Shown here in pieces: positions 23,363 to 33,261 of a DNA stretch of 64,000 bases (within the stretch, counting starts at the first letter, position 1; every line of letters begins with the position of its first letter). The DNA comes from Anthostomella pinea. Lineage: Eukaryota > Ascomycota > Sordariomycetes > Xylariales > Xylariaceae. Made by a program: the position numbers and the translations under genes. Below the pieces are notes generated by a model, which saw only the letters and a program-made list of their open reading frames with translations, was not told where the DNA came from and searched no databases. Location: contig CAUWAG010000003.1 of assembly GCA_963556695.1 (NCBI GenBank), positions 7,378,001 through 7,442,000 of the forward strand, read 5' to 3'.

Positions 23363-25306
23363 CTAGTTCATCCCCAAGAGGCTCATCTGCCTTCGCAACG
23401 GGCTTGCGCTGATGCTGCCGTCCTCGCTTGCATAGCAGGCGCTATCGGTGTCGATGTCCCATTCGGGTTCCTCCTCCTCCTTAATTGTGGCGACCTCGTC
23501 TGTCTTGTTGTCAAAGCCTTTCTGCGTGGCAGCTCGTGTGTTCCACTGCAGGGTGCGAGAAACGCTGTCGAACCACTCGGTACCAGTGCTCATGACTGTA
23601 GGGAATGGATATTGCGACGCCGTGATGGTAACGTGATCGCCCTGTTTCAACTCTACCCGACCCTTGCCATCGAAAGCGCAGTACGCGGTGGCCCGCGAGT
23701 TCCTTGGAACGGAAACGCGGAGAAGCATTGTGTCGCTAAGCACCATTGGCCGAAAAGACAATGTGTGAGGGCAAATTGGGGTGAGGAGGATAGCAGGGAT
23801 ATCCGGATGAACAAGAGAACCTCCAGCAGAGAGAGAGTATGCTGTTGACCCTGTCCGATCGTTAGTTTGCATGTGGCCTTGAGGGGATGTTGATCAGTAC
23901 GAACCTGTTGGTGTGGAAAAGATGCAGCCATCGGCCTGCACCACAGTCAGGAGCTCGTTGTCTCCATAGAGCTCCAGGTTGGAGACGTAGGGCGACGGGC
24001 CGCGGTCAATGACGAGCTCGTTGAGCACCTCAAACTGTTCGCCCTCTTCCATTCCTTGTCCGGACGTCCCGTTGCGGAAAACGGTGCAAGTGAAGCGCAT
24101 GCGTAGGTTAACGCGCATGCCTTCGCTGCCCATAATTCTATTGAGCTGCTGCTTATACTTTTCAAACTCGAATGTTGTCAGGAAACCCAAGCTGCCCAAG
24201 CTGAATGAGAGGACCGGCGGAACAACCCGCTGGAACAGCCAGGACGTGAACAAGACGGTACCATCACCTCCCAGAGTTAGCACGAGGTCGAACTTCTCTG
24301 GCTGAGTCCAGCATAGGTCAGGGGACCAGTAACGGAGCATGGACTGGTAACGAGGATCCTCGTCTATGATACTGGCGGCCCCGAAGCGCTTCGAGTTGCG
24401 CAGTTTGGCGTCAACGTAGACGTTTATGCCAATATCTGAGCCGTACCGAGGAGTCTTGAGCAACCACATGGTCAACTCCCTGGTCATATACACCAGGTCG
24501 TTATCGCGGGCCTTGGTGACTATCATGACGTTGCGCACAGCCCGGCGAATGGGCCTCCGCTGGAGTTGTTTCGATACTTCCCGGACGCCGGTGGCAGTCT
24601 GGACAAGTCTGGAGTGTGACATCCACTCATCGTTCTTGATCTCCTCCAGAACCTTGTCGATGTCGACGGCGTCATCGAAGCGATTGTGGTAGAAGCAAGG
24701 CGACTGCAGAGAAGGGAAGGCGGTGGTGGGCGTCATGGTATGGTGGGCGAGTTCGGAGAGGGCGTCGGTGAGTTGCTGAGACGACGTAGCAGAGGTGGAC
24801 GGTCGCCTGTCGTCGGCGGGATGGGCGTTCAGCATGCCGTTCAGAGAGAGTGCCTCGGGCTTGTTGTTGCGGGCGACGGAAGCCAGTGCTTTCATAATAG
24901 TTTGGCGTGGGACCGACTCGACAGACAGGGCGTTCTGGCGGTGCCCGCGCGGGTGCGAGTTATAGTTCTGGAGCACGGAGTTTGGGCTCGTCAAGCCGGT
25001 AGCAGAAGGCTCTGGCGATGATTCGCCTTGGTCGGCATCGTGGGAGAAGTGAATGGAATCCGAGGCGGCCTGGGGTTGCGGTAAGTCCGGGGAGGCCGCG
25101 GCGCAGGTGGTGGGTGATGAGTGGGAGCCCTTGTCGGCAGGGACGGTTGATGATGCGCCGTCAGCAGCAGCAGCAGCAGCAGCATCATCTGGGTGATGTG
25201 GGTTGCCAGCAACAGGGTTGGCTGAGTTGGTGCTGAGGGCAGGGTGGACCTCCGTGGGCATGGCGGTGGATGCCGTTGGCGACGCCACCAGACCTAAATG
25301 AGCCAT
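23363..25306 (-). CDS. ATP-NAD(H) kinase, UTR1-like
   Basis: Phosphorylates NAD (and in this family often NADH) to NADP(H), supplying reductive biosynthesis and oxidant defence; probably cytosolic because no clear mitochondrial presequence is seen. Two exons, 25306-23905 and 23850-23363, encode 629 residues. The 54-bp intron has donor GTTCGT, branch CTAAC and acceptor CAG, and its removal restores the NADP-site motif FSTPTGSTAYSLSAGG. The kinase signature LVLTLGGDGTVLF (GGDG at 346-349) is intact, with LSFSLGSLGFLTTFEF and ELVIDRGPSPYVSNLELY following. The first 200 residues are low-complexity, including an alanine run encoded by a CTG/CAG microsatellite. The acidic C-terminal tail ends RRQMSLLGMN. 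UTR1-like rather than POS5-like is judged from length and the long tails. Confidence 0.92.
25162..25182. repeat. (CAG)7 coding microsatellite
   Basis: Seven CAG units on +, read as GCT-type codons on -, encode a poly-alanine run (DDAAAAAAADG) near residue 45 of the NAD kinase. Confidence 0.95.
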
Positions 25307-27638
25307 TGCCGTGAGACGGTCCCACAGCGACAGACGAAGCCGGTGCCGAGCGTTCCAAGGACAGGTACCTCCCGCACTTGGCAGCTAGGCCAAAGAGAAC
25401 GGTCAAAGAAGCGCCGGACGAGTCCAACAAGTCCAAAACCCGACAATGGAACTTTGCGAGACCTAATGCCGGATCTTGCACGAGCTTGGAACGTTGCAGA
25501 TTCCAGTCGCCTGGATCACACTGAGTTCCGCTCCGTCTTCAGCCTTTTAATAGAGGTCGTGTACCGGTACAGTAATTTATCTCTAACAAGCGGTCAGTCT
25601 CCAGCGTCAGTCACACCTCCAGATGTCGTGTACCGTAGCACATCTGTATCGGGTTCCGGCAGACCACTGGTTGATTGGTCATGCATGTGCACTTGGCATC
25701 AAGACCACGTGGTCGTGGTCTCTGGCTAATCACGGCTGGGGAAACTCACAGTCTCACAGGTCTGGACGAAACTTGGATCGATCTTGCAGATGACAACCTA
25801 ACTTTCGGTAACCAACAGCTGCGCACTCGGAATTGAGATGGTTCGTCGATCCAACTCGGATGTGTGATGTGCGAGTTGGCCTGCAGATGGCGCGAGAACC
25901 GGCTCGTTCGTTGTGTGATTGATGGAAATAGGGGCCGAAGTGACGAAGGCCGTATGGAATGGTTGGCACTGGGTATCTGCGAATCGATGTATATGTCTAT
26001 TAAAAAGGAAAATTGAAGAGAATGAGGTTGAATTTCCTGGACGAAGAACGACAACCAGGGAAAGATATTAAAAGTAGGTAGGTAGTAAGGGTGTCGAGTA
26101 AAGACGATTGAGGTAGTATTGGTTTAGGAAAGAAATGCACACACAGAGACTGGAGATGATTGCAAGAACTACCAGAGCTCTGCTTTGCTGAAGACACCCG
26201 GACGGTTTGGGTCTACGATGAGAAGACTGAGGAAGCAAGAGAGAAGCCTCCAAGAACGCCGTGCTTGTCCGTCCGTCTTATTATTCGGCCAGGGTGGAGA
26301 AGCTGGAGGCGGTTGGTTGAGCGGGCATGCAGGAGCCAGACACGCCTCTGCCAGAGCTGTTCCCAGTTGTCCCGACTCCCCAGTTGCCGCTACGCGTGCT
26401 TAGACTGTGGAGTAGCATCTTGGTGGGGAATAGGACGAGTTCCGATTCTGGAGACTGGAGCTTCTCCATACGAGCCCATATCTGCCCAGCTCAAGCCTCA
26501 AGCATCAGGCGCAGAATGAGGGAAGCCGAACAAACGGGGAGGCGTTATCGCAACGAAACGAGGATACGCAGTAAGCGGTGGCAGTTTGACCCACCGCGGC
26601 CTGGCATCCATTCTCCTATTTTCCCTCACAGATCTGGTGCGGCTGCTGGAGTCCAAGTCTCATCCTTCGCCCTGGAGCAGGGGTGCGAGGCGAGGAAGGC
26701 ATAAGGGGAACACATGCTCGTCTCACCACCCGCTCTCTCAAAACATGTAGACTGTACACGACAGGGCTTGCTACAACTTGCACCAGAATTTGGTATGCGA
26801 CATGTACTGGACACCTCACTCGAGCCTACTTCATCTTCAGCTTCGCAATACCTTGCTGCATAATCATAAATGTTTCGAGCCTTCACCTGACCGCGAATCC
26901 CGCGTCTGAAATCTCATTAAGCAAAACAATGCCCCTGGCGGAGATCACGCATCCGGAAACTTCGTGGTACGAATCAAGGTCATAGAACGTAGATTGACAG
27001 TGGTAAGCCGCCGTCCTACCGGCTTGTGTCCTCCGCTGCTTCATTGAAGTTCCTTCAAGGTTCGTGGCTTGGCGACTCATCCATCCGTCAATGCCAAGGG
27101 CTCCCCATAAACCTCAACAATTAGTCAAGTTTGCCGCTCGTGTTTGCGCACCTCAAGCTCGCATGTCAGGTTTGTCTGCAAGGGCGTGTCAGGGGGGCCT
27201 GTGCTGTCGCGACAGGGATGTGATGTTCTCTGAAGGTCGGATGAAACACCACGTAAATCCACAATGACAGCCCCAGACGAGGGCCTGGGACAAGCCCACC
27301 AACGTAGCGAATGGGAGACTGCTTTGCTGACCATGGTTGGCGCTGATCGGCCTGTGGACACACAAAGACCTTTCGTGATCTCCCTTCAAGCTGGCAATCA
27401 GCATATGCATCTGCATAGTGATCCACGACTACCCAGCGTGAGATCCCGACGTCCCCTCAACGTACAAGATCTTCGGCAGCAATTGTATCATACCTCAGTC
27501 GATGATTTGCCACATGCCGTTCTGGACATCAGTCGCTTGGGATATTGACAGTGGATCGCATTGTCTTGGGAATCCCTCGACATTGGTTCTCGCCCAATGA
27601 GTACGTGAGCATCAACCGGAGAAAGCTCACGGTGACGT
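25307..27638. other. 2.3-kb intergenic region NAD kinase / RRP46
   Basis: Contains the NAD kinase promoter and, at the right, the RRP46 3'UTR. A TAGGTAGGTAG string lies near 26075. Several 60-130-codon ORFs lack any recognisable domain and were not called. Confidence 0.5.
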
Positions 27639-28535
27639 TTACTTCCAATACAGATCCGAGGCTGTCTTCTGCTCCATAGTTGAGCGTGTGAAATGCTTCA
27701 AGTCCGATCCGACAAGCTTGTCGTCATCCATGAGGACATCGGTGTCGCCAGTCGTAGTCGGTGGGTAGCATGTACCTTGCGCTGCAGCTAAAGCGTCGTC
27801 CCACTCCTTCATGCTGAAGCTTCCCTCGCTTTCGGCAAGGATTAATTCATCGTGTGAGGTGAAGGCGAATACATGAAAGGACTGAGACTGCTCAATTTGC
27901 CGTCCTGTCGGACTCGAAATGATCCTCCGATCCCCATGTTCCGGGAGGATAGCTAGGGCAGTCGATGCCAATGTGGCCCTCAGCGGGAGCGCAGCCGAGA
28001 GTAGGGACAGAACGGCGGTTTGTAGCAGAGCGGGCAGGATAGGCAGATTCTAGAGCATTGCGTATTTCTTGTCAGCCTTGAGACAAGCCATAGGCAAGAG
28101 TTGCGTAGTTGCGTACCAGGTTGGCCTGGGCGACCTTTGCGTTGGCATAGTCGTTCTCTGGTGCGACGGTGACCTGCAGAACGACCTGGATGAGGGTGCG
28201 CGGGAAGTTGTTGACGAGGATGATCTGGCGGAGAGTCGACTGTATTAAAGACTCAAGGTGTCGCTCTCGTGTGCCTGTGAATCGATTGCACCACGTCAGA
28301 TCAGGCATCAGGCCAGAATGGAACGAGTTTCAGTTGTGGCCGTACCTCCTACTCCGGCGGCCGGTCGTACGATGACATCGACAGCAGCCTCTTCTGGCAG
28401 TTCGTCTCTTCTTTGCACCTCAATGGGCCCGTTCACAGCGCCGATGACAGTGTAGCCGGCGTACGAGAAGGTGGCAGAGCCATCGGCCTTCTGCAGGTAA
28501 GAAAGCAGAGCTTCTGGTTCGGTAGTGACTGTCAT
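27639..28535 (-). CDS. RRP46: Exosome complex subunit RRP46
   Basis: RNase PH-fold ring subunit of the RNA exosome, acting in nuclear and cytoplasmic 3'-5' RNA processing and decay. Three exons (28535-28346, 28274-28117, 28049-27639) encode 252 residues. Introns of 71 bp (GTACGG) and 67 bp (GTACGC) are supported by frame and by continuity of GGTRERHLESLIQSTLRQII and KVAQANLNLPILPALLQTAV. Core features are ATFSYAGYTVIGAVNGPIEV at the N-terminus and FPRTLIQVVLQVTVAPENDY in the middle. The C-terminal part has FHVFAFTSHDELILAESEGS. The upstream frame is open to 28682, but the start at 28535 (MTVTTEPE) gives the expected length. Confidence 0.9.
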
Positions 28536-29072
28536 TCTGATTGTGTACCGTTGACTGGACTGAGTCGCGCGGCTGGCGTGGGAGAAATGGCGGTTACGGA
28601 AATTTTCGTGATGGAGTCGGGTCACGGGTGGTGGACGGACGTCAGGCGGTTTCCCGAGATGGCGGGATTTCAACCCCGCCATTAGCGCAATTCAGCTTCG
28701 CAGCTGCACAGAGCTGTTGCTTCCATTGCGCACGTGGAAGTTGGAACCAACAGATGGATGGACCCCTGCAGGAATTGCTAACGAACAAGGGGCAGATGTT
28801 CCAACTTCCCCCGCGTGTCACCAATATAAGAGTGGGACGGTTTTAGAGCCTCACCACACCGTCACACCTTCACACTATGGCTCCAACCACCTGCAACTAA
28901 TAACTACTACCGCTGTCGAGCTCGCCATCTTGGTCGTCGCTTCGATTGGACAGATCTGACCCTCCTCCATACAGCCACCAAAGAGTACTCGATCATCAGT
29001 ATATCTTTCTGTTTGTGCTTACTGCGACCACTTTCTCTCTCTCATGGGACAGCAACGCTCCCGCGAAACAAC
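28536..29072. promoter_or_regulatory. Divergent promoter region RRP46 / PP2A activator
   Basis: 537 bp between start codons. A perfect 8-bp inverted repeat (ATGGCGGG ... CCCGCCAT, 28659-28682, 8-nt loop) lies about 125 bp upstream of the RRP46 start and could be a palindromic protein-binding site. No other element was recognised. Confidence 0.5.
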
Positions 29073-30341
29073 ATGGCCACCCAACAAACTGCCTCGACGC
29101 TTCCTAACTTGAAGGACTTGATTCCCAAGTTGGAACCTCGGCGGCGGAGGCCGGGACCTTCGAATCCACTCCCGTTTCCTGAGACGCCTGCTCTGCCGCC
29201 GCCCCCGGATACTTCCACTCTGACCTTCCAGATACCAACCCGAAGGATTTTGTCTACTAAAGACCATGAGCGCTTCCTTTCGTCACCGACCTACGGCCTC
29301 ATCCTTGCGTTCATATTTGGCCTGTCGGACGCTGTCGTAGATACGCCGATCTCTGCTATCAGAGACGATGAGTGCAGCGCTTCTGTCAAGGCCATTCTCG
29401 GTGTTCTTGATGAAGCCGAGGGTCTGGTCCAAAGCACACCCCCGGATGACGCTGAAGGATCACGGTTCGGGAACAAAGTCTTCCGCGTCTTTCTCGACAA
29501 AGCAAAGTCCGCGAGCCATTCCTGGCACCAGAAGCTTGGCGTGTCTACAGACGATGCCATCTCCGAGGTCGAAACTTACCTCAACCAGTCTTTCGGCAAC
29601 CGGACCCGCATAGACTATGGATCAGGCCATGAGCTGAACTTCATGATATGGCTGCTGTGTCTATATCAGTTACGGATCGTGGAAAAGTCCGACTTCGAAG
29701 TCTTGGTCTTGAAGGTGTTCACTCGCTACCTGGCGCTCATGCGGACAATCCAGTCAACGTACTACCTGGAGCCGGCTGGCTCACATGGCGTCTGGGGCTT
29801 GGATGATTACCAGTTCCTGCCATTCCTATTCGGCGCCAGTCAACTCCTTCACCACCCCTATATAACACCATTGGCCATTCACCAACAATTAACCATCGAG
29901 GAGTTCGGTCACGACTACATGTATCTCGGCCAAATCGACTTCGTCAACAGCACAAAGACCGTCAAGGGCTTACGCTGGCACAGCCCGATGCTGGATGATA
30001 TTTCATCGGCCAAGAACTGGACCAAGGTCGAAGGCGGCATGAAGAGGATGTTCTCAGCAGAGGTCCTCAAGAAGTTGCCAGTGATGCAGCACTTCCTCTT
30101 TGGTTCATTGGTTCCTGCCGTGGAAGACATGAGTACTGAAAGTGAAGCTGGTGTCTCGCATGAAGAAGACGAGACTGAAAGTGGAGCGGTGGTAGTCGAA
30201 CACGATGGCGTCAAGCATGTACACCAAGCAATAGGCTGGGGAGATTGCTGCGGTATAAAGGTGCCAAGTGCCATTGCAGCTGCTCAGGCTGCAAAGAAGA
30301 ATGGTGCTGGGGAGACGTTGCGTAGGATACCATTCGATTAG
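29073..30341 (+). CDS. Serine/threonine protein phosphatase 2A activator (PTPA; RRD1/RRD2-type prolyl isomerase)
   Basis: PTPA proteins are peptidyl-prolyl isomerases that load active-site metal into the PP2A catalytic subunit. A single uninterrupted ORF gives 422 residues from the ATG in ACAACATGG (MATQQTAST); an upstream in-frame extension to 29013 lacks an ATG at its start. Family segments include YGLILAFIFGLSDAV, NRTRIDYGSGHELNFMIWL, PAGSHGVWGLDDYQFLPFLF, SPMLDDISSAKNWTKVEGGM and FGSLVPA. The nucleotide-binding and proline-peptide groove residues lie within these blocks. A C-terminal 60-residue extension ends TLRRIPFD. Which of the two fungal paralogs (RRD1 or RRD2) it is cannot be decided by eye. 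Divergent from RRP46. Confidence 0.92.
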   Translation: MATQQTASTLPNLKDLIPKLEPRRRRPGPSNPLPFPETPALPPPPDTSTLTFQIPTRRILSTKDHERFLSSPTYGLILAFIFGLSDAVVDTPISAIRDDECSASVKAILGVLDEAEGLVQSTPPDDAEGSRFGNKVFRVFLDKAKSASHSWHQKLGVSTDDAISEVETYLNQSFGNRTRIDYGSGHELNFMIWLLCLYQLRIVEKSDFEVLVLKVFTRYLALMRTIQSTYYLEPAGSHGVWGLDDYQFLPFLFGASQLLHHPYITPLAIHQQLTIEEFGHDYMYLGQIDFVNSTKTVKGLRWHSPMLDDISSAKNWTKVEGGMKRMFSAEVLKKLPVMQHFLFGSLVPAVEDMSTESEAGVSHEEDETESGAVVVEHDGVKHVHQAIGWGDCCGIKVPSAIAAAQAAKKNGAGETLRRIPFD

Positions 30342-32295
30342 CTGGTCGAGCTGCGGTCTCGTACGGCCAAGTATAGCTTGACGAGTAAATGTACTATACG
30401 CAGTCACGCGGTACCCAAGTTGTGAATCGGTGTCTGACCTAGAACCCTATCGAGATATAGGGCATCAATGACTTGACTCACAACTTGTAATGGCTACAAA
30501 CCAGACAGGGGTAAACTCGATGCTGCAAGATCATGTAGCTACAACATTAGCCAGAAGAGAGACCCAACTGCTTGAAGTCTACAAGGGTTACCTCAGCTTG
30601 TAAGCTGAGTAGACGCGTCGAGACTGTACACCCGGAAATATGCTGCTATCTGTCAATTCTGTATCTATATCGACGCTGCATCACCCTCACCAATTGTAAA
30701 AGGGACCTCACTTCTCTTCTTCGGTAGCCAAGTGTATGACTATTTGCTCAGTCATGTGCTTTATACTCCGCCGGAGCGAGACCTCTCTTTCGTCACCACG
30801 ACAAGAAATGAGTCGACGGCTGGCAGCACATATTCGACAATGTCCTATAACTACCCCTCCTAGGACCCAGGCCTAAGGAAGATGCGTTCTCCCTTGCTCC
30901 CCGGCCAGCGTGACCAGGGCTAATGACCTTGGCTGGACGGTTCCCCATCCAAACAAGCTGATTTGATCATGCTCGGGTCTGCCCGAGACTTGCATCTCCA
31001 GCAGAGGACAGCTCCCAAGGGACTCGAGTCTCGTTTTCGGCCATGAGAACTGTGTACTAGTCTTTGCTATATGCAGCCTCGACGGGCCAGGCTATGAATA
31101 TTTTTTAAGGTAAGTACCTACCTGACGCACATGTCGAACCCGTCACCCACTCCGGGGTCCCAAGGACGAGTAACCCATTTGCAACTATCCGCCGGCAACG
31201 TCCCCCGCCGCCCCTGCTCCTCCATGAAACACATCAGCACTCGCTGGCCTCACTGGCATACCCTTCCCAACATGCTACTCGACTGTATAGGTATTCAACT
31301 CTCGAACCCGAAAGCCCACCTATCAGTTACGCTGCCAGCGAAGTGAGGAAAGCCTAGTACCCATAGCATATGCCCAGCAGGCAGGATAATGCAGTAAAGG
31401 GGCGAAGGACACAAGGGGTAACAAGTTGGTGTTCGCATAAACCTGATAATAGCAGCTTACCACACACGATAACAACTCCTCGTTATGTACCCCCGTATAA
31501 CCTGCATCATGCACATAGCTTTACGTACGTGCCTAAAGCATATCCTTCTATTATAAGGGGTTATAATTAAAGATAATTTATAGCATTTTAAGGCATTTGC
31601 GTTGGCTCTTCCGTTGCAGTCGAAGAGCTTAATAATATAATAAATGGTATTATTCTGTTCCGTGAGGTTAAGGTCATTCCACAACCTCCCTTTCCAACTG
31701 TGATGTACCCTTGTTTTGCTCTGTAACTGGATCACCAGTGGGCGAAAAGCAGAACAACTCGGTATTCAAGTCGGCAAAGAAGCTTCTGTCAATTGGATGT
31801 GCCAAAGGCAAGCCTGTATTATAGAATTTACAACTCAGGTGAAATTCACCTCTGTAGAGAGGAGATGAAGAGGTTTCAGGTCCGTCAAAGATGGACCACA
31901 GTTGGACCCGAGAGAGCCAGGTCAAGGATTGGAGTAGGGTGCCGTACAGTGACTCAGTCAGCGGTTAGAAGGGACTCATAGTAAGAATTCATTTGGTGAA
32001 AAGGCTTGTATTCATCGCCCGATTGCATGCGAAGCGGTAGGGCCATCCATATAGGGCTTGACCTCGACACCCTCCGACAGTTGTTACTCTACAAAAATGT
32101 AATGCTCGCCAATCTCCGTGATGCCTGTCTTGAGATGAAATGCAATGCGACAGGGTATCAGAGCAACATCTTCGAAACGCCTGAAACTCCCTTGACCCAA
32201 ACCAGACATGCGTGTGGTAATCGAGTGAAAGCCGCCCAATGCTGTTCCCTTGCCAAATCATCGACACCGCTTCGAGAAGATTCTGATGGTACTGA
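30342..32295. other. 2-kb gene-free convergent region
   Basis: Lies between two converging genes. No supportable ORF. It contains an AAGGTAAGTACCTACCTG string near 31107 and the AT-rich patch described separately. Confidence 0.5.
31481..31680. other. AT-rich patch, possible RIP-degraded repeat relic
   Basis: Two sampled 60-base lines (31561-31620, 31621-31680) are 67-68% A+T by hand count, well above neighbouring sequence, and rich in TpA steps (TTATAATTAA, AATAATATAATAAA). This resembles a short remnant of a repeat mutated by RIP. No coding remnant or terminal repeat is visible, so the identity stays open. Confidence 0.4.
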
Positions 32296-33261
32296 TCAGT
32301 CTTCCCATATCGTCTCCAAGTCAAGATCACCACGACGCTCGGCTCCACACACACTCCAGCGCTTGCGCTTGTCTCGTGAGCCAACACCCAGAGTTCTGCC
32401 ACGAACTGGGACGTCCAGACTGCCTCGACCTTTCAAATCCCCACCATCTGCTGCGTCTGCAGCAGCTTTTAGCTGTGCAATATTTTCAGCTTCCAACGCT
32501 GCTTCCTCTGCATCGGGTGTATCCGGAATGGTCTCCAAGCTAGAGATGCTAGGACTCCGTGATCGAACCGAGCTTGGCGTAGATGGAATGGAGGAAGATA
32601 GATGATACGAGGGGAAACTGTAACTGCTTGTCGAGCTCTCGTATCTGTAGGATGGCGATGATGCAACAGTTGATGGCGATCCTGGTATGGAGTAGATCGA
32701 GGTCGGTGTTGAGTATGCGGTGTATCGAAGTGGGGACGATGCCCGTCTGTGGGAAGCATTGCTCGCAGATGGAAGACCCGGGCCTGGGGAGCTACTTCGC
32801 TCTGCCAGTCGTTTCTCTCCATCCAAAACAGAAGATCGAACTGGTGAAGTTGGAGGGAAAGCCTCGTCCACGGGCTTTCGCGGCGCCCGATGTCTGCTAG
32901 GAGATCCCGATGGGCTGGCGGGGCGAACCAAAGGTGGGTAGAGTATACGACCAGCACCGTCAACACCTGGCATAGATCGCGTGCGGCCCATAGACGGTGG
33001 CGCGAGACTTGCAGCTGACTTGGAGCGAGTATGTGCACCAGACAGAGGCGACGTTGTCCGAGGCCTGTAGGGAATTGATGCCGTGATAGGCCACGATTGC
33101 TGGCTCGGTGAATAGGGCTCGGTCGATCGACGCGGGTTGGGAGGTTTGCGATTCTGGTCCAAATCGTTGGGTGCAATAGCAGTCGGCTGGTGCAGGCGCA
33201 GCGTTGGCAGAGGCGAGGATCGGAATTCCTCCATCCTCTCAGTCTCGGGAACTGGTTCCAT
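32296..33261 (-). CDS. Conserved fungal low-complexity ('basic proline-rich') protein
   Basis: 321-residue Ser/Pro/Arg-rich protein, probably largely disordered, with no catalytic domain. Notable segments are SPSISSLETIPDTPDAEEAA, a short Ala-rich helix (LEAENIAQLKAAADAAD) and the C-terminal block DKRKRWSVCGAERRGDLDLE, then TIWED. I recall this C-terminal pattern from filamentous fungal hypothetical proteins, which supports a real gene; no function is known to me. The first in-frame ATG is at 33261 (MEPVPETE). A CTGAC...AAG just upstream could be the end of an intron, so an additional 5' exon is possible. Many SP/TP sites could be phosphorylated. Confidence 0.7.
   Translation of the reverse strand: MEPVPETERMEEFRSSPLPTLRLHQPTAIAPNDLDQNRKPPNPRRSTEPYSPSQQSWPITASIPYRPRTTSPLSGAHTRSKSAASLAPPSMGRTRSMPGVDGAGRILYPPLVRPASPSGSPSRHRAPRKPVDEAFPPTSPVRSSVLDGEKRLAERSSSPGPGLPSASNASHRRASSPLRYTAYSTPTSIYSIPGSPSTVASSPSYRYESSTSSYSFPSYHLSSSIPSTPSSVRSRSPSISSLETIPDTPDAEEAALEAENIAQLKAAADAADGGDLKGRGSLDVPVRGRTLGVGSRDKRKRWSVCGAERRGDLDLETIWED

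Noticed and set aside
28659..28682. Perfect inverted repeat as a transcription terminator
   Set aside because: Hairpin terminators are not the eukaryotic Pol II mechanism, and it lies upstream of RRP46; kept only as a possible binding palindrome.
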